NCBI GenBank assembly: GCA_001414485.1
Contig: LLEY01000030.1
Location: 429,008 to 493,007, forward strand
Reading direction: 5' to 3'
Length of the DNA: 64,000 bases
Origin: Calycina herbarum
Taxonomy: Eukaryota; Ascomycota; Leotiomycetes; Helotiales; Pezizellaceae
A program made the translations under genes and the position numbers. Below are positions 12,701-23,377 of this stretch, piece by piece (the first letter of the stretch is position 1; each line of letters starts with the position of its first letter). The notes below the pieces were generated by a model. That model had not been told where the DNA came from and searched no databases. It was given only the letters and a program-made list of their open reading frames with translations.

Positions 12701-13445
12701 GAATATTATAACTTTATAATAAGTTCTTTAGATTGTTTTAGTACTTCTAAATAGCTAGTTAGTTAAATACTCTCTTCTAATTAGTTAGGAAATTAATTAA
12801 ATACTTTTAGAATCGTTCCGCTATCTTATATATAGATAGATTACTAGTAACCGTATATAAAAAGATACTAAGTTGCTCTCTTATACTTATATATCTTATA
12901 GAAGCAAAAGAGGTCTTACGTATAAGTAACTCCTTTATAATTTGAAAGGCATTCTAAGTAATATAGAGACTATCTCTTATACGACTCGGATACCTATTAA
13001 GTAGTTCTTTTATCTACTCTTCGTCTTATAACTTTAAAGTATACTAAGGAGTTTTAATATAATTACTTCTATAGTAATTTATATAAGAATAGGCTCTAAT
13101 TACTATAATAATAGCACCTATTTAGAGGTTACGGATTCGGATCCAGCGACGGTAGAGTAGCGTAAGCCTAGGTATATTAGTAGAGTACTAAAAAGAGATA
13201 TTGAAAAGTAATATATATTATCGTGTTTTTCTTGATAGCTAGATAATTTAAATTTTTAGTAAGGATATTTAAAAGTATAAATATCTGATAATTAGACCTA
13301 TTATCTCGTCATTATCTAAGTGTAGGCTAAACGATTTAGATAATTCTAATTATCCGATAATCGTAATTATCTCGTCATAAATAATTAACTTTTTTAGTAA
13401 GGATAATTGAGATAATTAGATAATTGGTGTGAGCTAAACAGGCCC
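9761..13445 (-). mobile_element. Decayed PIF/Harbinger DNA transposon, 3685 bp
   Basis: The left end GGGGCTGTTTGGCTC and the right end (reverse strand GGGCCTGTTTAGCTC) form terminal inverted repeats, and the element is flanked by TTA at 9758-9760 and 13446-13448. A 3-bp TWA duplication plus GGSCYTGTTT termini is typical of PIF/Harbinger. Inside, the minus strand carries remnants of a HARBI1-like DDE_4 transposase: DCLGAIDSIYI (about 12600-12566; family consensus has GAIDGTH) and ALYILYN (about 12120-12100; family consensus ALCVLHN). A plus-strand remnant at 10094-10188 begins MLSNSSQKKSKRAKK and may be the second, MYB-like protein. Many TAG/TAA codons and a TA-rich composition indicate RIP. 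Clearly not functional. Confidence 0.85.
11924..12625 (-). pseudogene. Harbinger transposase remnant (DDE_4)
   Basis: Reverse-strand translation in pieces gives the second-Asp region (GAIDSIYI, G and T of the motif changed) and the C-terminal ALYILYNILSSYIG segment. Substitutions are of the C-to-T / G-to-A kind (Gly to Ser, Thr to Ile, His to Tyr). No single frame covers the domain. It belongs to the element at 9761-13445. Confidence 0.7.
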
Positions 13446-13815
13446 TTAGGGATGCTTTGAATCAAGCTCTTCTCAGATGGACGAATTGACGAACGAAAGT
13501 TTCCCGGGGAGTGTGGAATTTCTGTCGGTACTTTCCCAATCTGCGAATTACTCGTATGTTGTACTCGAAGTTGGTGTGAGATACTGTACCGTATCTTGGC
13601 CATCTTTTATCTTTCGTGGCAGCTGCTCGTTGTACAGATGAGCGAATTTTTCCGGGCCTGCAGTGCAACCTTTTTGGATTTCTCGCCGCTGAGATGCTTA
13701 GAATCCGTCTTCATGCCATTGACCTTTCGGTTGTTGTTTTCTTCCTTTTGCTCTCATGTGGAATATATATTTCTGGTTTAAAAGAAGTCTTTGAATCTTG
13801 TTTAATTTGAACGAT

Positions 13816-13927
13816 TCATTCGCGTACTCTCCCCCCCCCTTAATTGTCTGTAGACCGCAAAGACATTTCACAGCCAAACTACCCTTGCACCTGACAGACA
13901 ATTAAGTGGGGGGGAGAGTAGCGAATG
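13816..13927. mobile_element. Short inverted-repeat element (MITE-like), copy 1
   Basis: About 110 bp with inverted ends: left ATTCGCGTACTCTCCCC and right (reverse strand) ATTCGCTACTCTCCCC, each continuing into CTTAATTGTCTGT. The inner segment reads AAGACATTTCACAGCC. A related, shorter copy lies at 23,666-23,752 beside another gene, so this is a dispersed family and not a chance hairpin. It is too small to encode protein. A long stem-loop in RNA or DNA is also possible. Confidence 0.65.
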
Positions 13928-14360
13928 CCTGAGTGGAAAACGTGTCGCCCAGGAACGCCCCTTGGAGCACCCCTAAGCGGACCTATCGCGCACCAATGGA
14001 CAGGCCAATTCACCGCCTAACAGCCACTAACGGCCACGGACGGCGGGAAATGGTTGGAATAGGCGTCGTCTCCCGCGTTCCACGATGCACCGCCCGTCTG
14101 TCAGTGCATTTAGCCTGGCCAGGGGGCCCGAAAGTGGGCTACAACCCGCCTGGACTACCCACTGTTGGGAAAGATGCAGCCTCTTGGAGACCTGGGGAGT
14201 CTTGGCTTGACTAAGACGGGACTGGGAAGTGGGAAAGTGGAATTCTGGGGGGTCGGGTTTTCCTTATCGTTGATGATTCCAACCCTTCCTTTTTCCTTCT
14301 TTTGCTTCCCCAACCTTGAGCGGCTTTTTGGTTGAAGAGCGAGCTTGCTTAATTTTTGCG
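13928..14360. other. Intergenic, no gene supported
   Basis: Ordinary-composition DNA. A 93-codon open stretch (13933-14214) is rich in Arg/Pro/Trp and has no coding character. No repeats or RNA gene seen. Confidence 0.4.
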
Positions 14361-14438
14361 ATTGATACCTTACATTGATACCTTACATTGATACCTTACA
14401 TTGATACCTTACATTGATACCTTACATTGATACCATAC
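14361..14438. repeat. 13-bp tandem repeat, six copies
   Basis: Six head-to-tail copies of ATTGATACCTTAC start at 14361; the last copy has one change (ATTGATACCATAC). The array sits about 350 bp upstream of the 139-residue gene at 14784 and may lie in its promoter or 5' UTR. No known binding site is recognised. Confidence 0.95.
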
Positions 14439-14685
14439 ACGACGAATACCGACGTACTTGTTTTGGAGAGATAACCCTTGCTTTCGCGTTTTACATTGCT
14501 TCACGACTTTGCCCCCTACGTTCTCTACCAATTTCTCCTTCGACAAACGAAGACCAACCGACCAACCTCTCGACCATCGTCGCAGATTTCTCTAGAGTCT
14601 TGTGCCACCATTTTCATTCGAAATCAACTTCCAATTCCTCACTCCAACAATCCTCAGCATATATATCCTACCTCTCAATCGCCAT

Positions 14686-14730
14686 AGCTCAAGCTCAGCT
14701 CAAGCTCAAGCTCAGCTCAAGCTCAAGCTC
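14686..14730. repeat. AGCTCA-type short tandem repeat
   Basis: Alternating AGCTCA and AGCTCAAGCTCA units give a purine/pyrimidine-balanced microsatellite in the leader of the gene at 14784. Confidence 0.85.
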
Positions 14731-14783
14731 CCAAACGAAATTACACTCACCCCTCACCTCCTATCCACCCCAAAACCACAACC

Positions 14784-15203
14784 ATGAACCTCCTAGACCT
14801 CATACAACAAAAACTCGAACTCTTCCGTCTCGAACAGCGATACACGAAGAAGCGCAATCGTCGCTCTACCTTCGTCTCCGAAGCGCTCTACGTCGATGGC
14901 GAATACATATACTCCCCCACCTCCACATACTCTGCGCGATGTCATGCGGGGAGCGATAGCAGCGAGATAGAACGAGGGAGTAAGCAGAGCAGTGCTTCGA
15001 GTAAGGATAGTAGGGAGAGTGGTGCCAGCAAAGAGAGTAAAGATAGCAAGGAGAAGAAGAATAGGCGGTTAAGTCGCATGGGATTGGAGAAGATGGATTG
15101 GAGGAAGGGGAAGGATGGGGAGGAGAGGGGGAATGCGAGGGTTAGTGTTAGGGAGGTAAGGTGGGATGGTGGTGGGGAGGCGACGAGGAGTTTGAGGAGG
15201 TAG
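14784..15203 (+). CDS. Small basic/acidic Ser-rich protein, 139 aa
   Basis: A single-exon frame with a good start context (ACAACC before ATG). The first ~45 residues are the distinctive part: MNLLDLIQQKLELFRLEQRY, then a basic KKRNRR stretch and FVSEALYVDGEYIYSP. I believe similar N-termini occur in short hypothetical proteins of other filamentous ascomycetes, so this is likely a real conserved gene. The rest is low complexity: a Ser/Lys/Glu-rich middle and a basic tail. No signal peptide, membrane segment or enzyme motif. Function unknown; a binding or regulatory role through the N-terminal helix is speculation. Confidence 0.65.
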   Translation: MNLLDLIQQKLELFRLEQRYTKKRNRRSTFVSEALYVDGEYIYSPTSTYSARCHAGSDSSEIERGSKQSSASSKDSRESGASKESKDSKEKKNRRLSRMGLEKMDWRKGKDGEERGNARVSVREVRWDGGGEATRSLRR

Positions 15204-15463
15204 ATGGGGATTGCAATTGAGTTGGGAAATAGGCTTGGATGGGTTGGTTGGATTTGGGGAGTTTCTTGTGCATATGTGCCGCTGTCATCTTGAGCGAGCG
15301 ATCTTCTTTTTTGTTTTTTGCTACATTCTGTTCTGTTTGTGTTATTATGCCTTATGAGCTTTCTTTGGGGATGGGCCGACGGATTGCTCTTTAGACTGTC
15401 ATCCCCTTTTAGATGACGGGGAAAGAGTGATTTTTTGTCATGGGGGTCGTGCTGTGGTATATA

Positions 15464-15745
15464 TTAGATGGATTCGAACATCCAGTCTTTTGGAAAAGAT
15501 ATTAGCCTAGAATGTCCATTCGAAGATATTAGATATCTCAAAGAATCTATTAGATATTTGACTTGTTCGTCTACAAGCCCCTCTGAAATAAGAGATTCGA
15601 GCATTACTCTCCGGCACTCTGCTACCACACTATGCATAGTATTCTCGGATAATCGCAACAATTTTAGGAGAATCAGGAAAGCAGATCTCTCATTCTTCCG
15701 AACTGCCTTGAATAATAGTTTCCATTGTCCGAGGTTGATTCGCAC
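15464..15745 (-). pseudogene. Protein-like fragment, possibly two exons
   Basis: A minus-strand frame of 93 codons reads like part of a helical protein (NLGQWKLLFKAVRKNERSAF) and ends at 15464. An acceptor-like CCCTTAG precedes it, and a donor-like GCAA|GTAAGAG lies ~45 bp further upstream, so a preceding exon in the 15,800s is possible; that exon runs into a stop and has no ATG. Leucine-rich helices could suggest degenerate repeat protein, but nothing is recognisable. I treat it as a gene fragment. Confidence 0.3.
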
Positions 15746-16965
15746 AATCTAAGGGAAAATAAGTGACGGGGAGTAATGCGCGAATCTCTTACTTGCTTCG
15801 TTAACTCCCTTGCTTTGAAGATACTACATGGGATGATTTTCGAGATTTTTTTCGATAGTTTGGTTTCCCTTGTCTCACTTCAGGCGATGGTGGGGCAACT
15901 CTTCGGGTGCATTGATCGTGTGCCCACTTTGGTCACTGTGATTTGCACTAGACTTGTTTTGCGTGGGTGAAACATTGGAAATGAATCATGATCTTCACGG
16001 GTTTAAGGGAACGTCGATCTTTTGACTCCGTTCATGCTTAAATTTAGGATCCATAATTTCTATATTTTGAGACTTCGAGTTCGACAGTTCGCGATTGTTT
16101 TTTTTTTTTTTTTTTTTTTTTTTGGTTTATTAAACTTCACTTCCAGTTTGATTTGGGGAAACTAGTTTAAATAGATACTCGAGTGAGTTCGTTAAGGGAA
16201 AGAGGAATCGCAAGTCTCTCCACTTAATACAAGTTGGTTATTCCCTCTCGGGTCATCAACGCGGGCAACCATCTAAAATAATTTCAACATGCACACGGAT
16301 AAACAAGTAGGTAGACTTCGGCGCAGTATTTGCCATAGTCCTGACCGTTGAAGGAGCGCCGGGAGGGGGTCGATAACTCGATTTATCAAAGAACCAAGTT
16401 AGAATCGGCTTCAGATAACTAATCAACTCCCGCACACTATATTAGGCACCTTTTTGATAGATTTCTTAAATTATTAGGTCTGAGAATGAGGTTTGAGAAC
16501 CGGCTCTTAGTAGCGCCTTTGTTTATACTTTAGGGCAATATAGAGACCTCCTTATAAAACCTTTCGCTTAAAATTAGTTGATGTAAAATTCTATTGTTCT
16601 AGTTTTAAAAACTTGCATGTATTACTTAATTTACAGTATAGCTCTTGTTACCACTCTATTTCCAGTAGTTTTAGTCAACTTTCAGTTGGTATTTTCTTAC
16701 TCTTAACGCTTCATACTATGTTTCGTTCTCGAGACACAATTTCTTCTAGTTAGCTTACGATCAAGTAGCAGTATTACCAGAAGTTCCCGAGTGGGGGTTG
16801 ATCCTCATAAGCTGACTAAGTTGAGCAAAACCTTGCCCAGGTGACAATTGGTGGTCAAAAACTTGCGCGGCAGAGCTCGGGAACTCTTTCCTACATAAGA
16901 ACCAATTTATAAAATTCGGATATGATCCCATATTTTCATTGTCTTTGTCAGAATTCAGTACGTTG
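15746..16965. other. Intergenic region with a poly-T run
   Basis: About 1.2 kb upstream of the HET gene. It contains an uninterrupted T run at about 16098-16123 and AT-rich patches at 16430-16700. No gene is supported. It should include the HET promoter. Confidence 0.4.
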
Positions 16966-19429
16966 ATGCACTCATCTCAAATGTCGTTTTCACGTTCAAC
17001 TACCTTTCTGTGTTCGCGACATCAACACGACGTCGTTAAGTCTTCGAGAGCTTACAGTAGGATTGTGCATAAGCTTCAAAAGGGGGTCGGGCTACCAAAT
17101 AGCTCTTCTACGAGAGGCTTTCTCGCTGGCGTAAAGCCTGGAGATGGTTCCCAGACACGAGAACTTCACAGTTCTTATTCCGACATTCAACAGCTTAATC
17201 ACAAGGTAGCAACCCCGTACGGGAATGAGAAGACCCTTGAGGTCAAACCAGCTCTGCCAGTCGGGAACACATCATCTCTCTATTCGCAATTGAACGAGGA
17301 AAAAGACGAAATTCGTCTCATCACATTTTTAAAAACACCGCACCAGGAATCCCAGCCACTCGAGTGCAAATTGGAAACTGTATCACTTGCATCGTTCACT
17401 CCATTGTATCAGAAGTTTATTTCAGAGTCAAAAGCAGTAGGGAAACGGAAACAACTCGCGGGATGGCTTCACGAAAGCTCTGGGTCCACACTTTCACATG
17501 ATTACCCGACCAGGTTATCGTCTCGTTTCACTTGGGGTGACTACTCAGCTCTTTCGTATGTATGGGGTGAAGCAAATCCACTTTTCCGGCGAACGATAAT
17601 TCTCAATAACAAAGCTGTCAAGGTTGGGAAGAACCTGGAGATAGCTTTACGAAATTTAAGTTCATCCCCGGAGTTTCAAGGTCAAGACGGTCACAAACTA
17701 TGGGTAGACGCCCTCTGTATCAACCAGATTGATACTGAAGAACGAAATCGCCAAGTCGCGAGGATGCGAAATATATACGGTGATGCGTTCTCGGTAATAG
17801 CATGGATAGGCGAGGAGGCGGATGAGAGCGGCAAGGCACTCGAATTACTCCATGAGTTAGCGAATGCAAGTAAGGGAGAACTAGGGGGTAGATATAAGTC
17901 CAGGGTTCGAAAGGCTGGATGGATGGCACTTCACGACCTTTTTATGCGAGAGTATTGGTTCAGGTTGTGGATCATTCAAGAGGTGGTGTTAGGTCGAACA
18001 ATACTGCATTGCGGGAATCACAGTATTAGCTGGGAAGACTGCTGTCTTGCTGTTGGGTTTCTTTTCGACTATTTATGGACTATGAAGGATGTTTTGCGTG
18101 AGGAGGAGATGAGGTCAGAGGGGTTGATTCCAGGACCATGGTTTACAACTCGTCTTCATCTTATCCGTCAAGACTTATGGACCTTGAGCTATTACGAAGA
18201 ACAAGGGACTGGTCGATTAAGCTTCGCGGGATTATTGGAAGTTGCCGGTTCCGCTAACTCAACCGATCATCGAGATCAAGTGTATGGCCTGGTGGGAATG
18301 ATGGATCCTCTCATTGCGGCTTCATTGCATCCTGACTATAGCCAAACGGCAGGGAAGGTCTACGCGGATGTTGCCAGGCTGTACATTGAAAAGCACGGGA
18401 ATCTTGATCCTCTACGGGAAGGCAGTCCTTGGGGAATTGCGCCCTCCTGGGCTGCAGACTGGTCGCGAGGTGATCGAATTCGACACTCTCGACTAGAATC
18501 AGGGGCTTCTTGGACGCAGTCTGGACCACCTCAAGCCACCACAAGCTTCAGGTAAGTATCCGATTCTCGGATCATTTTTAAGAATATTTAGCAACTCTTG
18601 CATTTCTCTCAAAGAAGTAAACTGACTCCAATATTCTGGCATCAGACCTTACCGAGCAAGTGGAAGTACTACCATGAAAACTTCTTTCTCCGAAGATGGA
18701 CTTCGTCTTACATGCAAAGGCTTTATTATCGATAAAGTCGATGGTCTCTCTGCACGAGGATCGGGCTACTTCGCATGGTCTCTCGACTCAATAGTCCAAC
18801 CAAAGAACAGAAAAAGTGTCTACGGCAGTAACGAGAAAGTATCAGAAGCCATCTGGCGAACTCTCATAGGAGACAGAGGATCTGATAGGGAACTCGCAAC
18901 GGACCGCCACGCAGCTCTTCTACAACTTCCCCCCTCTTTCGAGCTCACTCTTCCCTCTTTCAAAACCATAGGTTGGGAATGGTTCAATGCGCACCATGGC
19001 CACTACTTCCGCTGGGAAATATGGCGTCGCATAAATAAAAGCTTTATAATTGGCGACCAACCTATTCACGACTACTTCACAAACACAAACACGATCCCTG
19101 AGAATTCTCGAGAAAAGGATTTTAAGAACGCTTTTTCTTGCTACGATCGAATGTGTAAGAACAGAAGGTTAATGACTACCGAAAAAGGATACTTGGGATG
19201 GGGGCCGGATAATGTGTATGGAACCAATGCCGAACAGATGAGAGCAGGGGATTTAATTGTGGTTCTCTTTGGGTGTAATACCCCACTGGTTGTTCGTCCG
19301 TGTGATGAGCCCTGTAGTGATATGTTTCAAGTTGTTGGGGAGGCTTATGTCCATGGGCTTATGGGGGGCGAGGCGGTTGAAGGGTTGGCGTCTGGGGAGT
19401 ATTGTGTTGAAGACTTTGTATTTTGCTGA
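16966..19429 (+). CDS. HET-domain (heterokaryon incompatibility) protein, 789 aa, two exons
   Basis: Exons 16966-18551 and 18646-19429 (2370 nt, whole codons); the intron starts GTAAGT and ends CAG. The HET domain (PF06985) spans about residues 190-345, with ALSYVWGEANP, KLWVDALCINQID, ERNRQVARMRNIYGDAFSV and WIGEEADES in the usual order. Further on are TDHRDQVYGLVGMMDP and, in exon 2, the typical C-terminal GYLGWGP...GDLIVVLFGCNTPLV...GEAYVHGLM block. HET proteins mediate non-self recognition and cell death when incompatible strains fuse; the specificity of this one is unknown. The start at 16966 is the first ATG; a second in-frame ATG at 16981 is equally possible. The first ~180 residues are unconserved. 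The gene is tail to tail with the DUF7770-like gene, 51 bp apart. Confidence 0.93.
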
Positions 19430-19480
19430 AGATTTCCCTTTTGGAATTGACTGCTGAGGAGTGTCTCGACAACATTCCAC

Positions 19481-20262
19481 CTAAAGAAACACGCCTCGTG
19501 CAACTTCTCTGGGCTCTGAGCCGCTTGGGTGACGCCAGTAGTAGGAGATCGCATCCCATGTCGCTTGCCCACTTCCGGATCCGATATAGCCAGCAGCGGC
19601 AAAGTCACTGGCAATAGTGTAGATCCAATATCCACATCCGTCCCTGTACTCGTAAAAATTCCGAAGTCAGCTTTTGTAAAAGTGTTAAGGTTACTCGCTA
19701 GATAGGAAACTATCCGGTGATTGGGTAATGTACACTCGTAAGAATGTCTCAGGAGATGTAAGTGAATTATACATGAGAACGTTCCAGGGTTTGTGAGTGA
19801 ACTACACTAATGGGATAACAAAAAGGCTTTCAATGCCTTATGAGTTGTGTATAAACCAGAGTGAAACATATTCGGAGAATTATAAAGACTTGACTTACCA
19901 CGCAGGTGTAAAGTTGTACCTTTCCCTCCCATTATGTTGATTAGGTTGATAAAGGTCTGAACCGTGGTCGATCCAATAATAGGGAAGCTCAGAGATTTGA
20001 TGGCGTTTTGAGTGTAGGGATAGTCTCTCGAGGAAAGGATAATTTTTCCTCTCTGTCCATCTGAGCCATATCCGGGGCTCGGGTCAATACGGACAGAACG
20101 ACCGTCTTCAAGCTCAAGAAAAGCTGCCCAGTGATTGGTTGGAGGGTTTCCTTCCTCATCTCCCACGTTGGACGCATTCCGATAGGCACATAAGTGAATA
20201 GAAATAGGCCTCTCGGTGTAATCCGAAGGCTCGAAGGCGTTAATGTCCCAGTCGCGGTCCAT
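19481..20262 (-). CDS. DUF7770-like protein, C-terminal splicing unresolved
   Basis: Exon 1 starts at ATG 20262 (MDRDWDINAFEPSDY) and carries ISIHLCAYRN, NHWAAFLELEDGRSVRID and DYPYTQNAIKSLSFP, which fit the pattern I know for fungal DUF7770 proteins. It has a good donor (GTAAGTC) near 19897; read through, the frame stops at 19807. The expected C-terminal block is present 250 bp downstream in another frame: GCGYWIYTIASDFAAAGYIG at about 19639-19580, continuing to TAG at 19481-19483. A plausible acceptor (TACAG at about 19644) is out of phase with that donor, so either a second intron exists or the gene carries a frameshift. Function unknown. The promoter side abuts a repeat fragment and a pogo insertion (20,381). 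Confidence 0.6.
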
Positions 20263-20310
20263 GATGATGATATTGCAAGTGGTCTCGAGAAGTGGTATTG
20301 GAGTTTGTAT

Positions 20311-20380
20311 GTATAATTAGATTGTCTACAAGGAGAGAAGAGTTCTCTAAGCAGAGAGACTATTTAACTAAAATCTAATA
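20311..20380. repeat. Dispersed repeat fragment, three copies in the window
   Basis: AGAGAGACTATTTAACT and its surroundings (with ATAATTAGATT upstream) recur at 40,168-40,240 in the same orientation, and as a reverse complement near 24,352-24,385. It is probably the edge of an LTR or other retroelement. The pogo element at 20,381 is inserted at its right side. Confidence 0.6.
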
Positions 20381-22215
20381 ACGTGTTTCACAAGCGAGTC
20401 GCCCACACAAGCGGGTCGCCCACTTTCCTCGTCGCGCACCATGTACCACCTTTAAATCATAATAGCTTAACACTACAACGTTTAATTACCTTCTTAAGAA
20501 GCTAATATCATTTTAGCAACCTAAGAACTCGAAAACAACGCGTTATTAACCGAATAAAGCGCTACAAAGATTTACTATATTCCTCGAAAGACTCTCTCTA
20601 ATCGACGCGCTAGAAAGCCTTTACGACGCGATTACTAGCCTAATTCGAAAAAGCTTACAAAGCTAGAGGAGGAGGCAATAGTCAGATATATATTAGAGTT
20701 GGATTCGCGAGGGTTTTCGCCTATAAGGGATATAGTATAAGATATAGCTAATAATCTGTTAAGAGAGCGCGACGGAAAGCCTATAGGCAGGAACTAGCTA
20801 GATAACTTTATAAAACGTATACCTAAGCTTAAAACTCGATAGAGTCGTTTATACGATCGTTAGCGAGCTTTAACTAAGGATCTACGAGTTATTAGCCTAT
20901 AGTTTATGCTTATATAGTCTATTAAAGAGAAATATAGTATTTAAGATAAGGATATTTATAACTTTAACAAAAGTAGCTTTATAATAGAAGTTATTTCGTT
21001 CTAACTTGTTATTATAAGCTTAGAAACACGTAGAAAGCGAAAGCAAGTTTAGCTAGGTAATCGTAAGTAGGTTATAGTTATTTAAAGAGTTAATATAATA
21101 GGATAGGCAATCCTACTATTTATTATATTCGTAGGCAAAGTACTTATTTCTACCTAGTACTAAGATATATATATATTATATAATTAGGTAATTAAGGTTA
21201 GTAACAACGGCTAGATAAATAATAAGCTTAGAGTTATATAGTTAAAGCATTTTAATAAGTATATAAAGGTATAAAGTATAGGAGGATATTATTTATTAAT
21301 TATTAATAGTTATAAAAGCTATAACTCACTTAAATTCTAGTAACTCTATAAAGACTTAAACATTATTACTCTCTATATACTTCTATACTTATTACACCTA
21401 CTATAGCCGCTTAATATAGTCTACTTCTCGCTGTTAAAGCGAGCGTATAGAGCTGAGATATTAGGCTTAGTATAGAATCATATTAATTATATTACTAAAG
21501 AAACCTTTCTTCTTACGTTTAAAGTAGCTTTTTATAAAGCATTTATAAAGGATAATATCTACGCGAGTTTTAAAGAGGCTAAGCTAGTTCTATATAGCCT
21601 AGAAGCTGTATTATCAAAGCTTAATTTAAGGCTTTATATACTAATACTAATAATACTAGAAGATACTCTATAGACACTTAAAATACTAAGTAACGTATAT
21701 AAAATAATAGCTTAATCAACGCTTATTCGAGATCGGATTTAAAGACATTAAGACTTATTACCTAGTTCTATTATTTAGTCTCTTAATTAACTCGAAAAAG
21801 GCTTAACTAGGGTAATGTATAATATAGTATTAATATATAAGGAAATTACTAGTCTTTATATAATAACTAAGGCTATAACTAAACGTAAAAGTCGTAAGAG
21901 GAAGTATATTAAGAGTTAAGAGACATTAATAGTAGGCGACGTAGCTGATTTAATTATATCTAAGGAAAATAGTAGCTAGAAATAAGGTAAAGAGTCTAGG
22001 AAGAGAGTTCGTATAGACAGGTACTATAGCCGTTGTAGTAAAACTAGGTATAATTCTTATACTTATTAGGCAGAAATATTAGATGTAGAAGATAGCGAAA
22101 GTTCTAAAGAATACTAGATAGCTTCTATAGTAATAATAACTTTGTATGGTGTTGAGTATTTTGTATTATAATAACACTAGGTTGAAAAAGTGGGCGACTC
22201 GCTTGTGAAACACGT
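20381..22215 (+). mobile_element. Decayed pogo-type DNA transposon, 1835 bp
   Basis: Terminal inverted repeats begin ACGTGTTTCACAAGCGAGTC on both strands; TA duplications lie at 20379-20380 and 22216-22217. A second subterminal block, AAGCGGGTCGCCCAC, repeats the theme on the left. Plus-strand translation gives a broken pogo-family transposase (HTH_Tnp_Tc5 + DDE_1): DIYNFNKSSFI, INSYKSYNSLKF (family Asp read as Asn), PLNIVYFSLLKRAY and a C-terminal Cys-rich CSKTRYNS segment resembling a zinc knuckle. Multiple TAG/TAA codons in frame and Asp-to-Asn changes fit RIP. It separates the DUF7770-like gene from the APH gene. Confidence 0.88.
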
Positions 22216-22465
22216 TAGTGCGAATTCCAATTTCCGAAGAATAACCGAACTTATTAACAGAACTTAAATCTTTACATAAGGTCCCTCTTTCTACTAAACG
22301 TGAATACTCTCGGCCGGAACTGTGAGAAGGGAAGGGTGCGGCTCAGCCAGAGCTGTATACTTTGTTGCTCGAAGTTTTGTTGGTGGCGGCGATAAAATTT
22401 GTCAGTGAATTAAGTTTGTACGACACAACGCTGAATAGGTCTCCATTTTTGAGTAAGTTTTTAAC
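22216..22465. other. 3' flank of the APH gene
   Basis: About 250 bp of ordinary DNA between the pogo element and the end of the APH-family gene. Nothing recognisable. Confidence 0.4.
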
Positions 22466-23377
22466 TCAAGAACAAGGACGTCCGGATGGACTTCTATTTG
22501 CCAAAATTTCGAGTCGTCGCCCAAACGCAAAACGGGTAAATTTTGTCCTAATACGTTCTAGGACTTCTCTCTCCTGCTCAAATCGACCAACTGTGATACA
22601 GGTAAACAGAAACCATCTTGCCCGTGCAAATCGAGTCCAGGCTTGAGGGACGGGGAAGTTTTGCATAGCGGCGTATTCGAAGTATCTAGGATACCAGCCT
22701 GCGTAATCCCAATCTAGGATCCAAAGTTGGCCAATACGGTCAATCAGAAGGTTTCGAGGTGCAAGGTCATGATGAGTGAAGACGAGAGTATTTGGTGTAA
22801 CGGGTGTAAAGGTTGTGGATGGCACTGGGTCTTGGGCCGCAGATTTCATTGCCTGTCCAATCGACGTAAAACAGGTCCAGAACTGAATAAAAGATGTGAT
22901 GACTGCTGGGCTTGACTTGGGCGGTAGCATAAAGCGATCTTCGAGGTAGAACGATCTGCACTCACCAGAGAGCAGGGATCCTGCTGTTGACGAAGTCAAA
23001 GACCTCAGAAGGCGAACAAACCAGCGAAGTTGTAGAGCAAACTTGATTGTAGTGAACCAGCCTAATTTTGGCCATGCCTCCTCCAAGGTTACACCGTCAA
23101 TGCGCTCCATAATCAGGTAGGTCTTTCTATTAGACGTGACAATCCGCTTTATAGCTGGAACGCGAACACCAAGCTGCCTCGCTGCTTCCATGGCCTCGAT
23201 TGTGTCTTGAAGAATTTCGAATGGATAAATTTTGGCTATGAGATTGGCCGAAAGAATGGATATGCGGCTGTGGTGGGGTAGACGGGGAGACTTTTGAATG
23301 CGTTGCACCAGATCGGCGTCGCAATAGCCTTGTAGCAATTCGACATCCGTAGGGCCTATCTGTTGTGTTTGAGACAT
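22466..23377 (-). CDS. Aminoglycoside-phosphotransferase (APH)-family kinase-like protein, 303 aa
   Basis: Single exon, ATG at 23377. The APH fold (PF01636) is shown by YLIMERIDGVTLEEAWP (about residue 105, the hinge and following helix), the catalytic loop VFTHHDLAPRNLLID (about 200) with the HxD...N pattern, and ILDWDYAGWYPRYFEY (about 225), which holds the metal-binding Asp. The lysine-bearing N-terminal strand is weak (LIAKIYPF). Fungal members of this large family phosphorylate small molecules; few substrates are known, and drug resistance should not be inferred. The length is normal. It stands alone between transposon remnants. Confidence 0.88.
   Translation of the reverse strand: MSQTQQIGPTDVELLQGYCDADLVQRIQKSPRLPHHSRISILSANLIAKIYPFEILQDTIEAMEAARQLGVRVPAIKRIVTSNRKTYLIMERIDGVTLEEAWPKLGWFTTIKFALQLRWFVRLLRSLTSSTAGSLLSGECRSFYLEDRFMLPPKSSPAVITSFIQFWTCFTSIGQAMKSAAQDPVPSTTFTPVTPNTLVFTHHDLAPRNLLIDRIGQLWILDWDYAGWYPRYFEYAAMQNFPVPQAWTRFARARWFLFTCITVGRFEQEREVLERIRTKFTRFAFGRRLEILANRSPSGRPCS

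Noticed and set aside
13933..14214. 93-codon open frame after the MITE-like element
   Set aside because: Arg/Pro/Trp-rich, no motif, no plausible promoter or splicing partner.
14361..14438. CRISPR-like array
   Set aside because: Units are contiguous with no spacers, and the genome is fungal; it is a simple tandem repeat.
22466..23377. Calling the APH-family gene an antibiotic-resistance gene
   Set aside because: The fold is shared by many fungal kinases of unknown small molecules; nothing in the sequence points to aminoglycosides.
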